Assembly: GCA_041481445.1 (NCBI GenBank)
Contig: JBGPBV010000045.1
Coordinates: forward strand, 1-43,049
Length of the DNA: 43,049 nt
Source: AA29 sp041481445
Lineage (GTDB): Bacteria > Acidobacteriota > Vicinamibacteria > Fen-336
Direction: 5' to 3'
Shown here: positions 20,070 to 28,257 of the stretch, piece after piece
How the letters are laid out: each line of letters begins with the position of its first letter
How positions within the stretch are numbered: the stretch's first letter is position 1
Program-made: the position numbers and the translations under genes
Notes under the pieces: generated by a model
Database searches by the model: none
What the model was told of the DNA's origin: nothing
What the model saw: the letters and a program-made list of their open reading frames with translations, nothing else

Positions 20070-21782
20070 GTGGCGCCTTCGACGAATCAGTTCCTTTCGC
20101 GCGGCTTCACCGCCGTGGCCGCCGGCACCCTGGCGGTGGCCAGCCTGGCCTTGCCGCCGGCCTCGGCCCAGAACGCGGCCGGCGCCCCCGCCGGCTCCGT
20201 CCTCACCGTGACGATCGGGCCGCGCCAGGGCACCTGGACGCGCGCGTTCAACCCCTTCCGCACCGACGCCGACTCGCGGTGGCCGACCTGGGCCGGCGTC
20301 TACGAGCCGCTGGTCATCTGCAACCGCGCCACCGGCGCCTTCGCCCCCTGGCTGGCCACTTCGTACGAATGGAGCGCGGACAACCTCGTCCTCCGGTTCA
20401 TCGTGCGCGGCGGCGTGCGCTGGTCGGACGGCACTCCGTTCTCCGCCCGTGACGTCGCCTTCACGTTCGACCTGATGCGGCGCTACCCGGCCCTCGACCA
20501 CGACGGCGTCTGGCAGTTCCTGTCCGAAGTGACCGCTCCCGACGTGAACACCGTGGAGTTCCGGCTCAAGCGCGCCTACACCCCCGGGGCCCTCTACATC
20601 GGCGAGCAGGCCATCGTGCCCGAGCACAAGTGGAAGGACGTCGCCCAGCCCGCCACCTTCGACGACCCCACGCCGGTGGGCACCGGTCCCTTCGTCGAGG
20701 TGCGGCGGTTCACGCCGACCCTGTACGAGCTGGGCCGCAACAAGGCCTATTGGCAGCCGGGGAAGCCCACGGTCGACGTCCTGCGCGTGCCCCTCTACCG
20801 GAGCAACGACGAGATCACGCGCGCGCTCGCCGCCGACCAGGTGGACTGGGCCTCGCTGTTCTTCCCGGACATCGAGAAGGACTGGGTGGCGAAGGACCCC
20901 GCCCACCACCAGTACTGGTATCCGGACACCGGGCCCACCGTGCTCCTCGAGCTCAACACGCGGCAGAAGCCCTTCGACGACCGCACCGTGCGCAAGGCCC
21001 TGAGCATGGCCATCGACCGCGCCCGCATCACGCGCGAGGCCCTCAACGGCTACCCGCTGCCCGCGGACGCCACCGGCCTCGCGGAGTCGCAGAAGCGCTG
21101 GAAGGACACGGCCCTGGCCCAGGAGGCCTGGGGCCGCCATGACGTCGCCGCCGCCAACAGGCTGCTCGACGCCGCCCTTCTCGCCCGCGACGCGGACGGC
21201 ACCCGCGCCGTGCCCGGCGGGGGCGCGATGCGCTACACGCTCCTCGTCGTCCAGGGCTGGACGGACTGGATGGCGGCGGCGGAGATCATGCGCCAGAACC
21301 TGGCCGAGATCGGGGTGGCGGTGACCGTGAAGACCCTCGACTACAACGCCTGGGACGACGCCCAGCGGCGCGGCAAGTTCGAGCTCAGCATGGGGTTCGG
21401 CAGCCGGGGGCCGACTCCGTACGAGTTCTACCGGGGCCAGATGGACAGCGCGATGGTGCGCCCCGTCGGCGAGCGCGCGGAGGCGAACGTCCACCGCTTC
21501 GGGGACGCGGAGGCCACCCAGATCCTCCGCCGCCTGGAGGCCACCTCCAATCCGGTGGAGACGTCCAAGCTCATCGTCGATCTGCAGCGCCGGTTCGTCC
21601 AGGAGGCCCCGAGCATCCCCCTCTTCATCGGGCCGCAGTGGGGCGTGTTCAACACCATACGGCTGGCCGGGTTCCCCAGCCGCTTCCGGCCCTACGCCAG
21701 CGCCGCCCCGACCGGATCGCCGCGCGGAGCCTATCCCGCCCCCGATTCCCTGCCCGTGCTCCTGGAAGTCAAGCCGCGCTGA
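20070..21782 (+). CDS. ABC transporter substrate-binding protein, family 5 (peptide/nickel type)
   Basis: A 570-residue exported solute-binding protein. The GTG at 20070 is preferred: the purine-rich AAGGGGGG lies at correct spacing and the product starts with a clean signal peptide (GFTAVAAGTLAVASLALPPASAQ). An ATG at 20025 would add 15 residues and has GGAG too close. Mature features are those of SBP_bac_5: WPTWAGVYEPLVICNRATG, FIVRGGVRWSDGTPFSARDVAFTF, PVGTGPFVE, and VRKALSMAIDRARI. These proteins deliver oligopeptides, opines, nickel or sugars to ABC permeases. No permease or ATPase gene is next to it, so it is an orphan or serves a distant transporter. No lipobox cysteine is visible; in a diderm it would be periplasmic. 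Confidence 0.9.
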   Translation: MAPSTNQFLSRGFTAVAAGTLAVASLALPPASAQNAAGAPAGSVLTVTIGPRQGTWTRAFNPFRTDADSRWPTWAGVYEPLVICNRATGAFAPWLATSYEWSADNLVLRFIVRGGVRWSDGTPFSARDVAFTFDLMRRYPALDHDGVWQFLSEVTAPDVNTVEFRLKRAYTPGALYIGEQAIVPEHKWKDVAQPATFDDPTPVGTGPFVEVRRFTPTLYELGRNKAYWQPGKPTVDVLRVPLYRSNDEITRALAADQVDWASLFFPDIEKDWVAKDPAHHQYWYPDTGPTVLLELNTRQKPFDDRTVRKALSMAIDRARITREALNGYPLPADATGLAESQKRWKDTALAQEAWGRHDVAAANRLLDAALLARDADGTRAVPGGGAMRYTLLVVQGWTDWMAAAEIMRQNLAEIGVAVTVKTLDYNAWDDAQRRGKFELSMGFGSRGPTPYEFYRGQMDSAMVRPVGERAEANVHRFGDAEATQILRRLEATSNPVETSKLIVDLQRRFVQEAPSIPLFIGPQWGVFNTIRLAGFPSRFRPYASAAPTGSPRGAYPAPDSLPVLLEVKPR

Positions 21783-21805
21783 GGGCGCGGGCCCTCCGCC
21801 CCTCC

Positions 21806-21853
21806 TGACGCGACGCGTCACAAGTGTCTTGACATTCATGACGCAGTGCGTTA
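21806..21853. promoter_or_regulatory. Two matching operator-like palindromes before the PhaR-type gene
   Basis: TGACGCGACGCGTCA (21806-21820) is a perfect 7-1-7 inverted repeat. TGACGCAGTGCGTTA (21839-21853) is a near-copy with 6 of 7 arm pairs. Centre-to-centre distance is 33 bp, about three turns. The first lies upstream of the -35, the second spans the promoter spacer and touches the -10. Likely binding sites of one dimeric regulator, possibly the adjacent PhaR-like protein itself. Confidence 0.5.
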
Positions 21854-21857
21854 TCTT
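21829..21857 (+). promoter_or_regulatory. Sigma70-type promoter of the PhaR-like/phasin operon
   Basis: TTGACA (21829-21834), a perfect -35, is followed by a 17-nt spacer and TATCTT (21852-21857). Transcription is expected at or next to the ATG at 21864, predicting a leaderless mRNA. Confidence 0.6.
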
Positions 21858-21863
21858 GGGGGC

Positions 21864-22484
21864 ATGAAGGCAGGGGCCACCACGGCCGCCGAGCGCGTCA
21901 TCCGGCGCTACGACAACCGGAAGCTCTACGACGTGCAGGCCCGCTCCTACGTGACCCTGGAGGACCTGGCGGCATTGGTGGGGGCCGGCCACGAGGTCCG
22001 CGTCCTCGACCAGCGCACCGGCGAGGACATCACCACCGTCGTCCTGGCCCAGGTGGTGCTGGAGGGCGTCAAGCAGCGCACGGCCAGCATCCCCCACCAG
22101 GTCCTGAGCCGGCTCATCCGCCTCGGCTCCGCCCGGGCCGGGGCCGGCCTCGCGGAGTGGATCGACCCCCACGACGCGGCCACCCGCGCGCGTCACGAGG
22201 CCGAGCGCATCGTGTCCGGACTGGTGGCGCGCGGACGGCTCACCCTCGACGAGGCCCTGTCCCTGCGCCAGGAGTTCGCCGCCTCCGCCCAACGGCTGGT
22301 GGCGGAAGCGCAGGCCGGCGTGCAGGCGCGCCTGCGCCGATTGCTGGACACGGAGAAGGACCCCGCGGTGACCCCTGCCCTGCAGGCGCTGAACGAGCGC
22401 CTGGCCCGGTTCGACGCGCTGCTGCGGCCGCCCCGCGCTCCCGCGCGGCGGCGCTCGCGGCGCCTCGGCCAGAAGAAGCCTTGA
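21864..22484 (+). CDS. PHA-synthesis-regulator-type DNA-binding protein (PhaR-like)
   Basis: 206 residues from ATG 21864. Residues about 9-65 (ERVIRRYDNRKLYDV...YVTLEDLAALV...VRVLDQRTGEDITTVVLAQV) are the PHB/PHA accumulation regulator DNA-binding domain, strongly diagnostic. PhaR proteins repress phasin genes and themselves, and leave DNA when they bind nascent PHA granules. The C-terminal half (about 90-190) is helical and lacks a recognisable second PHB domain. A GTG at 21846 is possible, but it would lie upstream of the predicted transcript start. The phasin gene follows by 14 nt, exactly the target expected for such a repressor, and two palindromes cover the promoter. No PHA synthase is in the window. 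Confidence 0.88.
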   Translation: MKAGATTAAERVIRRYDNRKLYDVQARSYVTLEDLAALVGAGHEVRVLDQRTGEDITTVVLAQVVLEGVKQRTASIPHQVLSRLIRLGSARAGAGLAEWIDPHDAATRARHEAERIVSGLVARGRLTLDEALSLRQEFAASAQRLVAEAQAGVQARLRRLLDTEKDPAVTPALQALNERLARFDALLRPPRAPARRRSRRLGQKKP

Positions 22485-22498
22485 AGAAGGAGAAAGCC

Positions 22499-22996
22499 AT
22501 GCCGACCAAGAAGAAGTCCTCCTCGCCGCGACGCGGCCGTGCCCGCGTGAAGGCCGACCGGCTCCACCGTGCCGGGAACCGGATCCGCGAGACCTGGGAG
22601 ACGGTGGTGGAAGCGCTGAGCTCGGCGGAGGCGGGAGCGGAGCGCCAGCTCCGCGTCCTGCTCGCCCGCAAGGGCATCAAGCCCGCGGACGCCCGCGCCG
22701 CCCTCGCCTCGTTCCGCAAGCGGGCGGAGAAGGAGCGACGCAAGGCCGCGCGCGAGATCGACGCCCGGCTGACCACGTTGCAGGAGCGCCTGAGCCACGA
22801 GCGCAAGAACCTGGCCCGCCGCGTGGAGGAGGCCGTGCGGGGCACGCTCGTCGCCCTGAACATCCCCAGCCGGCACGAGGTGTCGGAGCTCACGCGGAAG
22901 GTGGCCGAGCTCTCGCACAAGATCGACGGCTTCCGCCGCTCGTCTCCACGCGCGGGACGGCGATCCGCCGCCCCCGCCCGCGCCGCCTCGCACTGA
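22499..22996 (+). CDS. Phasin-family granule-associated protein
   Basis: 165 residues from ATG 22499, chosen for the AAGGAG Shine-Dalgarno at about 22487-22492 and because codons upstream belong to the PhaR-like gene. The composition is Lys/Arg/Ala-rich with long amphipathic helices (about 22-143). The segment GTLVALNIPSRHEVSELTRKVAELSHKID (motif N121-I-P-S-R-x-E127) is characteristic of poly(hydroxyalkanoate) granule-associated proteins of the PhaI/PhaF group. The basic N- and C-terminal tails (KKKSSSPRRGRAR; RRSSPRAGRRSAAPARAASH) recall PhaF, which also contacts DNA. Likely coats lipid or polymer granules. It is followed by a strong hairpin, ending the two-gene operon. Confidence 0.82.
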   Translation: MPTKKKSSSPRRGRARVKADRLHRAGNRIRETWETVVEALSSAEAGAERQLRVLLARKGIKPADARAALASFRKRAEKERRKAAREIDARLTTLQERLSHERKNLARRVEEAVRGTLVALNIPSRHEVSELTRKVAELSHKIDGFRRSSPRAGRRSAAPARAASH

Positions 22997-23004
22997 TCCC
23001 CGGC

Positions 23005-23034
23005 GGGCGCCGCCCGCTTCCGGAGGCGGCGCCC
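23005..23034 (+). terminator. Strong GC hairpin after the phasin gene
   Basis: GGGCGCCGCC (23005-23014) and GGCGGCGCCC (23025-23034) form a perfect 10-bp stem with a 10-nt loop, followed by GTCCTCT. The weak pyrimidine tail is common in high-GC genomes. It separates the PhaR-like/phasin operon from the patatin gene only 13 nt further on. Confidence 0.6.
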
Positions 23035-23047
23035 GTCCTCTAGACTC

Positions 23048-24268
23048 ATGCCCGGAGGCCGAGTGGCGAAGATCCGAGGTCGTGCCCGCCGAGGACGCCG
23101 ACCATCGAAGGTGGCCCTGGTCTGCGCGGGCGGAGGCATCACCGGCGCCGTCTACGAGATCGGCTGCCTGCGCGCGCTCGAGGACCTGCTCGACCGCAGC
23201 CTGGCCGACGTCGACTTCTACGTCGGGGTGAGCGGCGGGGCCTTCGTGACCGCCCTCCTGGCCAACGGGATCTCGCCCCGCGAGATGTACGACGCGGTGG
23301 CCACACCCGGGGGGGGGCCGTTCGCCGACCCCACGTCCGCCCTGTTCCGCCTCGGGCTCGGCGAGTTCTGGCGACGGACGCGGCGCGCGCCCCGCGTCCT
23401 GGCCGAAGCCGTGGTGACCACCCTCGGCGGCCAGGGGCGGAACTGGAGCGACGCCGCCTGGTCCCTCTTCGAGATGCTCCCGCCGGGCCTCCTCGACAAC
23501 TCGGGCCTGGAGGAGTACCTCGCGAGCCTCTTCGCCGCCCGCGGCTGCTCCAACTCGTTCGCGGACCTGCCCAAGCCCCTGCACGTCATCGCCGTGGACC
23601 TCGACCGCGGGGAGGCGGTCGACTTCGGGCCGGGCGGAGACACGAGCGTAACCGTGTCCAAGGCCGTGCAGGCCTCCACCGCCCTGCCCGGCCTGTACCG
23701 GCCGGTGCGCATCCACGGCCGCGACTACGTCGACGGCGGGGTCAAGAAGACCGCGCACATCAACCTGGCCATCCAGGGCGGGGCCGACCTCGTCATCTGC
23801 GTGAACCCCATCGTCCCCATCGACAATCGCCTGGCCGCGCTCAGCCCGCACCTGAGCAGCAAGGGCGTCACCTACGTCCTCGACCAGGTCCTCCGCATCG
23901 CCCTGCACGGGCGCATGCAGTACGGCCTCGAGCGCTACCGCACCGAGCATCCGGAGGTGGACATCCTGGTGCTGGAGCCCACGCGCGACGACCTCCGCAT
24001 GTTCAGCTACAACATCATGCGTTACAGCGCGCGCAAGGTGGTGGCCGCGCACGCCTACCAGTCGACGCTGTCCGTGTTCGCGTCCCGCCGGAACGAGTAC
24101 GGCCGTCTCCTCGGCCGGCACGGCATCGGGCTGCGCGACCCGCGCCGCCTGCCCCCGCGCCCGGAGCCGAACCCGTACCGCTCGCCGGTGGCGCGCGCTC
24201 TCTCGGGATCGCTCGATCTCCTGTCCTCGGCCCTCGGCGTGCCGCCGACGGGGGTCGCGCGAGGATGA
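23048..24268 (+). CDS. Patatin-like phospholipase
   Basis: A 406-residue serine acyl hydrolase. The oxyanion-hole loop is CAGGGITGAVYEIG, the nucleophile elbow is G-V-S-G-G (FYVGVSGGAFVTALL, about residues 57-71), and the Asp of the Ser-Asp dyad lies in RDYVDGGVKKTAHI, all in patatin order. The N-terminus is basic (KIRGRARRGRRPSK) with no signal peptide, so it is cytoplasmic or membrane-associated. ATG 23048 gives the first residues; the dyad region is far downstream and unaffected. The stop overlaps the next gene's ATG. Position just after a phasin operon suggests turnover of granule or membrane lipids, but patatins also act as phospholipases in defence or virulence. The substrate is unknown. 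Confidence 0.9.
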   Translation: MPGGRVAKIRGRARRGRRPSKVALVCAGGGITGAVYEIGCLRALEDLLDRSLADVDFYVGVSGGAFVTALLANGISPREMYDAVATPGGGPFADPTSALFRLGLGEFWRRTRRAPRVLAEAVVTTLGGQGRNWSDAAWSLFEMLPPGLLDNSGLEEYLASLFAARGCSNSFADLPKPLHVIAVDLDRGEAVDFGPGGDTSVTVSKAVQASTALPGLYRPVRIHGRDYVDGGVKKTAHINLAIQGGADLVICVNPIVPIDNRLAALSPHLSSKGVTYVLDQVLRIALHGRMQYGLERYRTEHPEVDILVLEPTRDDLRMFSYNIMRYSARKVVAAHAYQSTLSVFASRRNEYGRLLGRHGIGLRDPRRLPPRPEPNPYRSPVARALSGSLDLLSSALGVPPTGVARG

Positions 24269-26682
24269 CCTCGGCCGCCGCCGTCTCCTCCCCGCCCGCG
24301 GACTCTCCGACTCCCGCGCGCCGGCGGGGCCCGGGGAGGGTGCTTCGGGGCGCGGCCTGGCTGCTCCTGGGCCTCGTCCTGCTGGTGGCGGGCACGGCCG
24401 CTCTCTACTGGCGCGGGTCCCGGCGCGCCCTGCCCCAGGTCGACGGAGAGGCGCGGCTTCCCGGCCTCCGCGCCGCCGTCACCGTCCGCCGCGACGCCCT
24501 CGGCGTGCCGCACCTGCAAGCCTCTTCCCTGCCCGACCTGATGCGCGCGCAGGGCTACGTCACCGCACAGGACCGGATGTGGCAGATGGACCTGCTGCGC
24601 CGGCGCGCGGAGGGCCAGCTCGCCGAGGCCTTCGGGGCGCCCGCCCTCCCCGCCGACCGCGAGATGCGCACCCTCGGGCTGGCCGATGCGGCCCGCCGGA
24701 GCCTGCCCCTGGTGCCGCCCGACCTGCGCGCCCTGGTCGAGGCCTACGCCGGCGGCGTCAACGCCTGGCTCGCGACGCATGGGGACGCCCTGCCCCTCGA
24801 GTTCCGCCTGCTACGGTACGCGCCGCGCTCGTGGGAGCCCGTGGACACCCTGGCCGTGGGCAAGCTGCTCGCCATGGACCTCGCGCAGGGCTGGGAGGAC
24901 GAGGCCCTGCGCGCGACCACCATCGATCGCCTGCCCGCGGACGTGCAGGCCATGCTGTTCCCGAAGCTGTTCGCGGACGACCGCATCCTGTTCGGCCACG
25001 ATCTCCCGGATGCGGCCTCCCCCACCCGCGCCTCCGACGTCGCCGCCGGAGCGCTGGCCGAGACCGCGCAGGGCAGCAACGACTGGGTCCTCTCGGGCGC
25101 GCACACCGCCAGCGGGCGCCCGTTGCTCGCGAACGACCCCCACCTCGGCCTCGGGGTGCCGTCGATCTGGTCGGCCGTGCACCTCACGGCGCCGGAGCTG
25201 GACGTGGCCGGGGTCGCGCTGCCCGGCACTCCGGGGGTGATCCTCGGCCGCAACCGGCGGATCGCCTGGGGCTGCACGAACGTGCACGACGACAGCGCGG
25301 ACCTCTACGTGGAGGAGTTCGACCGCGCCGATCCCGAACGCTACCGCACTCCCGGGGGCTGGGCGCGCGTGGAGACGCGGCACGAGTCGATCCGTGTGCG
25401 CGAGGGGTCGCTCGCCTCGTCCTGGCGGACGGTCGACCACGTGGTGCGCGTGACCCGGCACGGCCCCCTCGTCACCATCGGGGCCCGCCAGTACGCCCTC
25501 CAGTGGACCGCCCTCGCCGACGACGCCGTGGAGCTGACCGCCTTCGCGCGCCTCCAGCGCGCTGGGAGCTGGGACGAGTTCCGCGAGGCGGTGCGGCTCT
25601 TCCCCGGGCCCTCCCAGAACTTCGTCTACGCGGACGTGGACGGGCACGTCGGCTGGTACTCGGCGGGACGGCTGCCCATCCGCCGCGCCGGCGACGGCTC
25701 CCGTCCGTACCCGGGCGCGAGCACGGACGGCGAGTGGCTGGGCTTCGTCCCCTTCGAGGATCTGCCCCACGTCTTCGATCCACCTTCCGGCCGGATCGTG
25801 ACCGCGAACAACCGGCTGGTGGGCACCGACTACCCCTACAAGGTCACGCGCGGCGGGATCGGGCCCTGGCGCGCGGCCACCCTGTTCGAGCGCCTCGAGT
25901 CGCGCGAAGGATGGACGGCCGACGACTTCGCGCACCTCCAGGGCGAGCGGCTCTCGATCCCGCATCGCGACCTGGCGCGCCTGCTCCTGGAGGCGGCGGC
26001 GCGCCACCGCGAGGACGCCGCCTGGCAGGACGTCGCGCGCGAGATGGCGGGATGGGACGGACGCCTGGAGCCGGACAGCCGCCCGGCCGCCCTGGCCGCC
26101 TTGACGTTCCGCGCGATCGGAGCCCGCGTCATCCTGCCGCGCCTGGCCGGCTCCCCGGTCGCGCGGGCGCTGTCCCGCCGCGTGGCCGCCATCCACAAGC
26201 TCCTCCTCGAGCGGCCCGCGTCCTGGGTCCCGCCCGGCGACCGCGACTGGGACGGCGTGCTCCTGGGCGCCTGGCGGGCGGCGGAGGCGGAGATCGCGGA
26301 GCGCCTCGGCCCCGATCGCACGCGTTGGAACTGGGGCGCCCTCAACGTCATGTCCGTCCAGCACCCGCTGGCGCGCGCGCTGTCCGTCCTCGGCCCGCTG
26401 CTGAGCCCGCCCGCGGTGCCGATGGGCGGCTCCAACACGACGCCGAACGTCCTCGGCATCACCCCGAGCGGGGGCTTCGAGGGTCCCTCCATGCGCTTCA
26501 TCGCGGACCTCGCCGATCTCGACGACACGCGCCTCGTGAACTTCATGGGGCAATCCGGGCACGTGGCGAGCGAGCACTACGCGGACCAGTTCGACGCCTG
26601 GCGCACGGTCGAGACGCCGCGGCTCGCCTTCACGCCGGAGGCGGTCGCCCGCGAAGCCCGGAACACGCTGATCCTGCGGTAG
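24265..26682 (+). CDS. Penicillin acylase family (Ntn) amidohydrolase
   Basis: An 805-residue precursor of the N-terminal-nucleophile family, with alpha chain, spacer and beta chain. Residues about 28-46 form a membrane/signal helix (GAAWLLLGLVLLVAGTAALYW), so it is exported to the periplasm. The self-cleavage site is G270-S271 in AQGSNDWVLSGAHT: Ser271 becomes the beta-chain N-terminus and nucleophile. LLANDPHLGL, GRNRRIAWGCTNV, and the beta-chain Asn in NNRLVGTDYPYKV agree. Family members cleave penicillins, acyl-homoserine lactones or other N-acyl amides. It is translationally coupled (ATGA) to the patatin gene, so the pair may act on acylated lipids or signals. The substrate is not predictable. 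Confidence 0.92.
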   Translation: MTSAAAVSSPPADSPTPARRRGPGRVLRGAAWLLLGLVLLVAGTAALYWRGSRRALPQVDGEARLPGLRAAVTVRRDALGVPHLQASSLPDLMRAQGYVTAQDRMWQMDLLRRRAEGQLAEAFGAPALPADREMRTLGLADAARRSLPLVPPDLRALVEAYAGGVNAWLATHGDALPLEFRLLRYAPRSWEPVDTLAVGKLLAMDLAQGWEDEALRATTIDRLPADVQAMLFPKLFADDRILFGHDLPDAASPTRASDVAAGALAETAQGSNDWVLSGAHTASGRPLLANDPHLGLGVPSIWSAVHLTAPELDVAGVALPGTPGVILGRNRRIAWGCTNVHDDSADLYVEEFDRADPERYRTPGGWARVETRHESIRVREGSLASSWRTVDHVVRVTRHGPLVTIGARQYALQWTALADDAVELTAFARLQRAGSWDEFREAVRLFPGPSQNFVYADVDGHVGWYSAGRLPIRRAGDGSRPYPGASTDGEWLGFVPFEDLPHVFDPPSGRIVTANNRLVGTDYPYKVTRGGIGPWRAATLFERLESREGWTADDFAHLQGERLSIPHRDLARLLLEAAARHREDAAWQDVAREMAGWDGRLEPDSRPAALAALTFRAIGARVILPRLAGSPVARALSRRVAAIHKLLLERPASWVPPGDRDWDGVLLGAWRAAEAEIAERLGPDRTRWNWGALNVMSVQHPLARALSVLGPLLSPPAVPMGGSNTTPNVLGITPSGGFEGPSMRFIADLADLDDTRLVNFMGQSGHVASEHYADQFDAWRTVETPRLAFTPEAVAREARNTLILR

Positions 26683-26716
26683 TCGCGGCCGGGCCCCTTC
26701 TCCTTGACGCGACTAC
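26679..26716. terminator. Symmetrical hairpin shared by convergent genes
   Basis: GTAGTCGCG (26679-26687) and CGCGACTAC (26708-26716) form a perfect 9-bp inverted repeat around a 20-nt loop. The plus-strand stop TAG and the minus-strand stop (CTA on plus) sit at mirror positions in the two arms. A bidirectional terminator is likely, though without a U-tract. Confidence 0.45.
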
Positions 26717-28230
26717 TTGCTGGCGGTGAGCACGCCGCGCAGCTCGTCCATGGTGCCCATCCGCCCGTGGGCGGGGGCGATCTTGTCCACCTGCAGGCCG
26801 AGGGCCTGGATCTTCGCCGCGAACTCACGCGTGGCCGCGCCCGCCGGGGCCAGGGGCCCCTCCGCCGGGATCGAGAACAGGTCGGCCACGAACAGCGTCT
26901 TCTCCGCCGGCAGGTACGCCACCGCCATCTCCGCCACGTGCGGGTTGGGCCCCACGTCGTAGATCTCGAGGGTGCGGCTGCCCGCGCTGAAGACGCGCTT
27001 GCCGGTGAAGGTCTCGACCACCGCCGCCTTCGGGGCGCGGCTCAGGTCGTCCGGGCGGATGGTGTGCCTGCCGGCCGCGATCGCCTCCACGAACGGCTTG
27101 TTCGCGGGAGTGGTGACGATGGTGGCGCCCTGGGCGATCCAGCCCCGCAGCCCGCCGGAGTGGTCGAAGTGGTAGTGGGTCATCACGACGTACTTCACCG
27201 GCTTGCCGGACGCGATCTCCCTGATCTTCGCCATCACCGCCTGCGTGCGGTCGTCGCTGAGCGGCGCTTCCACGAGCACGGAGTAGTCGGCGAAGGTCAC
27301 GAGCAGGCTGTTGTGGCTGCTGCCGGTCAGGAAGAAGACGTCGTCGGCCAGCTTGGTGGCGGTGACGGTTCCCGGGGGTCCCAGCGGCGTCACCTGGGGC
27401 GCGGCGGCGGGGGCCTCGAAGAGGGCGGCTTCGGGAGCGGCGTTGATCTTCACGTCCGTGTAATTCAGGTCCTGGGTGACCTGGCCGCCCACGCGCGTGA
27501 CCACGTGGAAGGGGACCTGCACCCCGGAGACGGGCCGGTAGTCGGAGAGGACGGTCTCGGACACGGTGTCGCCCAGCACGGGGTTGTCGGCGATCGTCTC
27601 GTACTTCGAGAGGAGCCCGGTGCGCGCGCCGACGTAGAGCGTGACCTGGGTGCCGTCGGCGTCGGCAAAGGTGATGACGTCGTTCTTCTCGCCCTCCACC
27701 ACGTCCTCGCCGATCGAGCGCAGCGTCTCCGCGCGCCGGGAGGCGGTCAGGAGGATCGAGAGCGGATCGCGCCGCAGGGCCGTGCGCGCCCCGGTGAGGG
27801 CGGCCGGCGTGGACGGAGTCACCACGCCCGTGAGCAGGTTGTGAGCGAACCCGGAGTCGCCCTTGAGCACCGCCCGCGTCTTGGTGGAGAGGCCGCCGGC
27901 GGGAGTGGTGACGACCTCGCTCAGGCTGCGGCCCCCGCCGAAGTCGGCCACCGCCATCACCGTCACCGCCCGCGTCGTGTACGGGTCCATGGGCTTGAGG
28001 CTCTGCCCCTGGTTGTAGGCCGTCCCACCCCCCGAGCGCGTGACGTCCTTGATCGCCTGCAGCGCGGCCGCTCCCCCGCTGGCGGCGAGGGCGTGGTCGA
28101 GCACCTCGCGCGCCCGCGCGTACGAGCGCAGGGCGGCGCTGCCCCCCGGCGGCGACTGCGACAGCACGGGGCTCGCCAGCACCGCGAGGGCCAGGGTGGC
28201 GGCGACGGAGACTCCGCGGGGCTTCGACAT
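26713..28230 (-). CDS. Secreted metallo-beta-lactamase-fold hydrolase
   Basis: 505 residues. The ATG at 28230 is preferred over the adjoining GTG because GGAGG lies 5 nt before it; a signal peptide follows (VSVAATLALAVLASPVLSQ). Residues about 40-270 form an extracytoplasmic beta-rich domain similar to outer-membrane lipoprotein-sorting-like folds (sugar or lipid cradle, inference). Residues about 285-470 are an MBL domain with zinc-binding THYHFDHSGG (H-x-H-x-D-H, about 350-359), and APAHGRMG near the end. Such two-domain proteins are frequent in Acidobacteriota and related phyla. The substrate is unknown; beta-lactamase activity is not implied. It is last in a minus-strand operon, 27 nt after the acyltransferase gene. 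Confidence 0.87.
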   Translation of the reverse strand: MSKPRGVSVAATLALAVLASPVLSQSPPGGSAALRSYARAREVLDHALAASGGAAALQAIKDVTRSGGGTAYNQGQSLKPMDPYTTRAVTVMAVADFGGGRSLSEVVTTPAGGLSTKTRAVLKGDSGFAHNLLTGVVTPSTPAALTGARTALRRDPLSILLTASRRAETLRSIGEDVVEGEKNDVITFADADGTQVTLYVGARTGLLSKYETIADNPVLGDTVSETVLSDYRPVSGVQVPFHVVTRVGGQVTQDLNYTDVKINAAPEAALFEAPAAAPQVTPLGPPGTVTATKLADDVFFLTGSSHNSLLVTFADYSVLVEAPLSDDRTQAVMAKIREIASGKPVKYVVMTHYHFDHSGGLRGWIAQGATIVTTPANKPFVEAIAAGRHTIRPDDLSRAPKAAVVETFTGKRVFSAGSRTLEIYDVGPNPHVAEMAVAYLPAEKTLFVADLFSIPAEGPLAPAGAATREFAAKIQALGLQVDKIAPAHGRMGTMDELRGVLTASK

Positions 28231-28257
28231 CACGACCTCCTTGCCGTCTCCCGGCCC

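Noticed and set aside
23041..23046. TAGACT as a -10 for the patatin gene
   Set aside because: Only one base separates it from the ATG, so transcription would start inside the gene; the hairpin region just upstream also leaves no room for a -35.
26713..28230. Calling the MBL protein a beta-lactamase resistance gene
   Set aside because: The HxHxDH motif is common to the whole superfamily; the two-domain architecture is unlike class B beta-lactamases.
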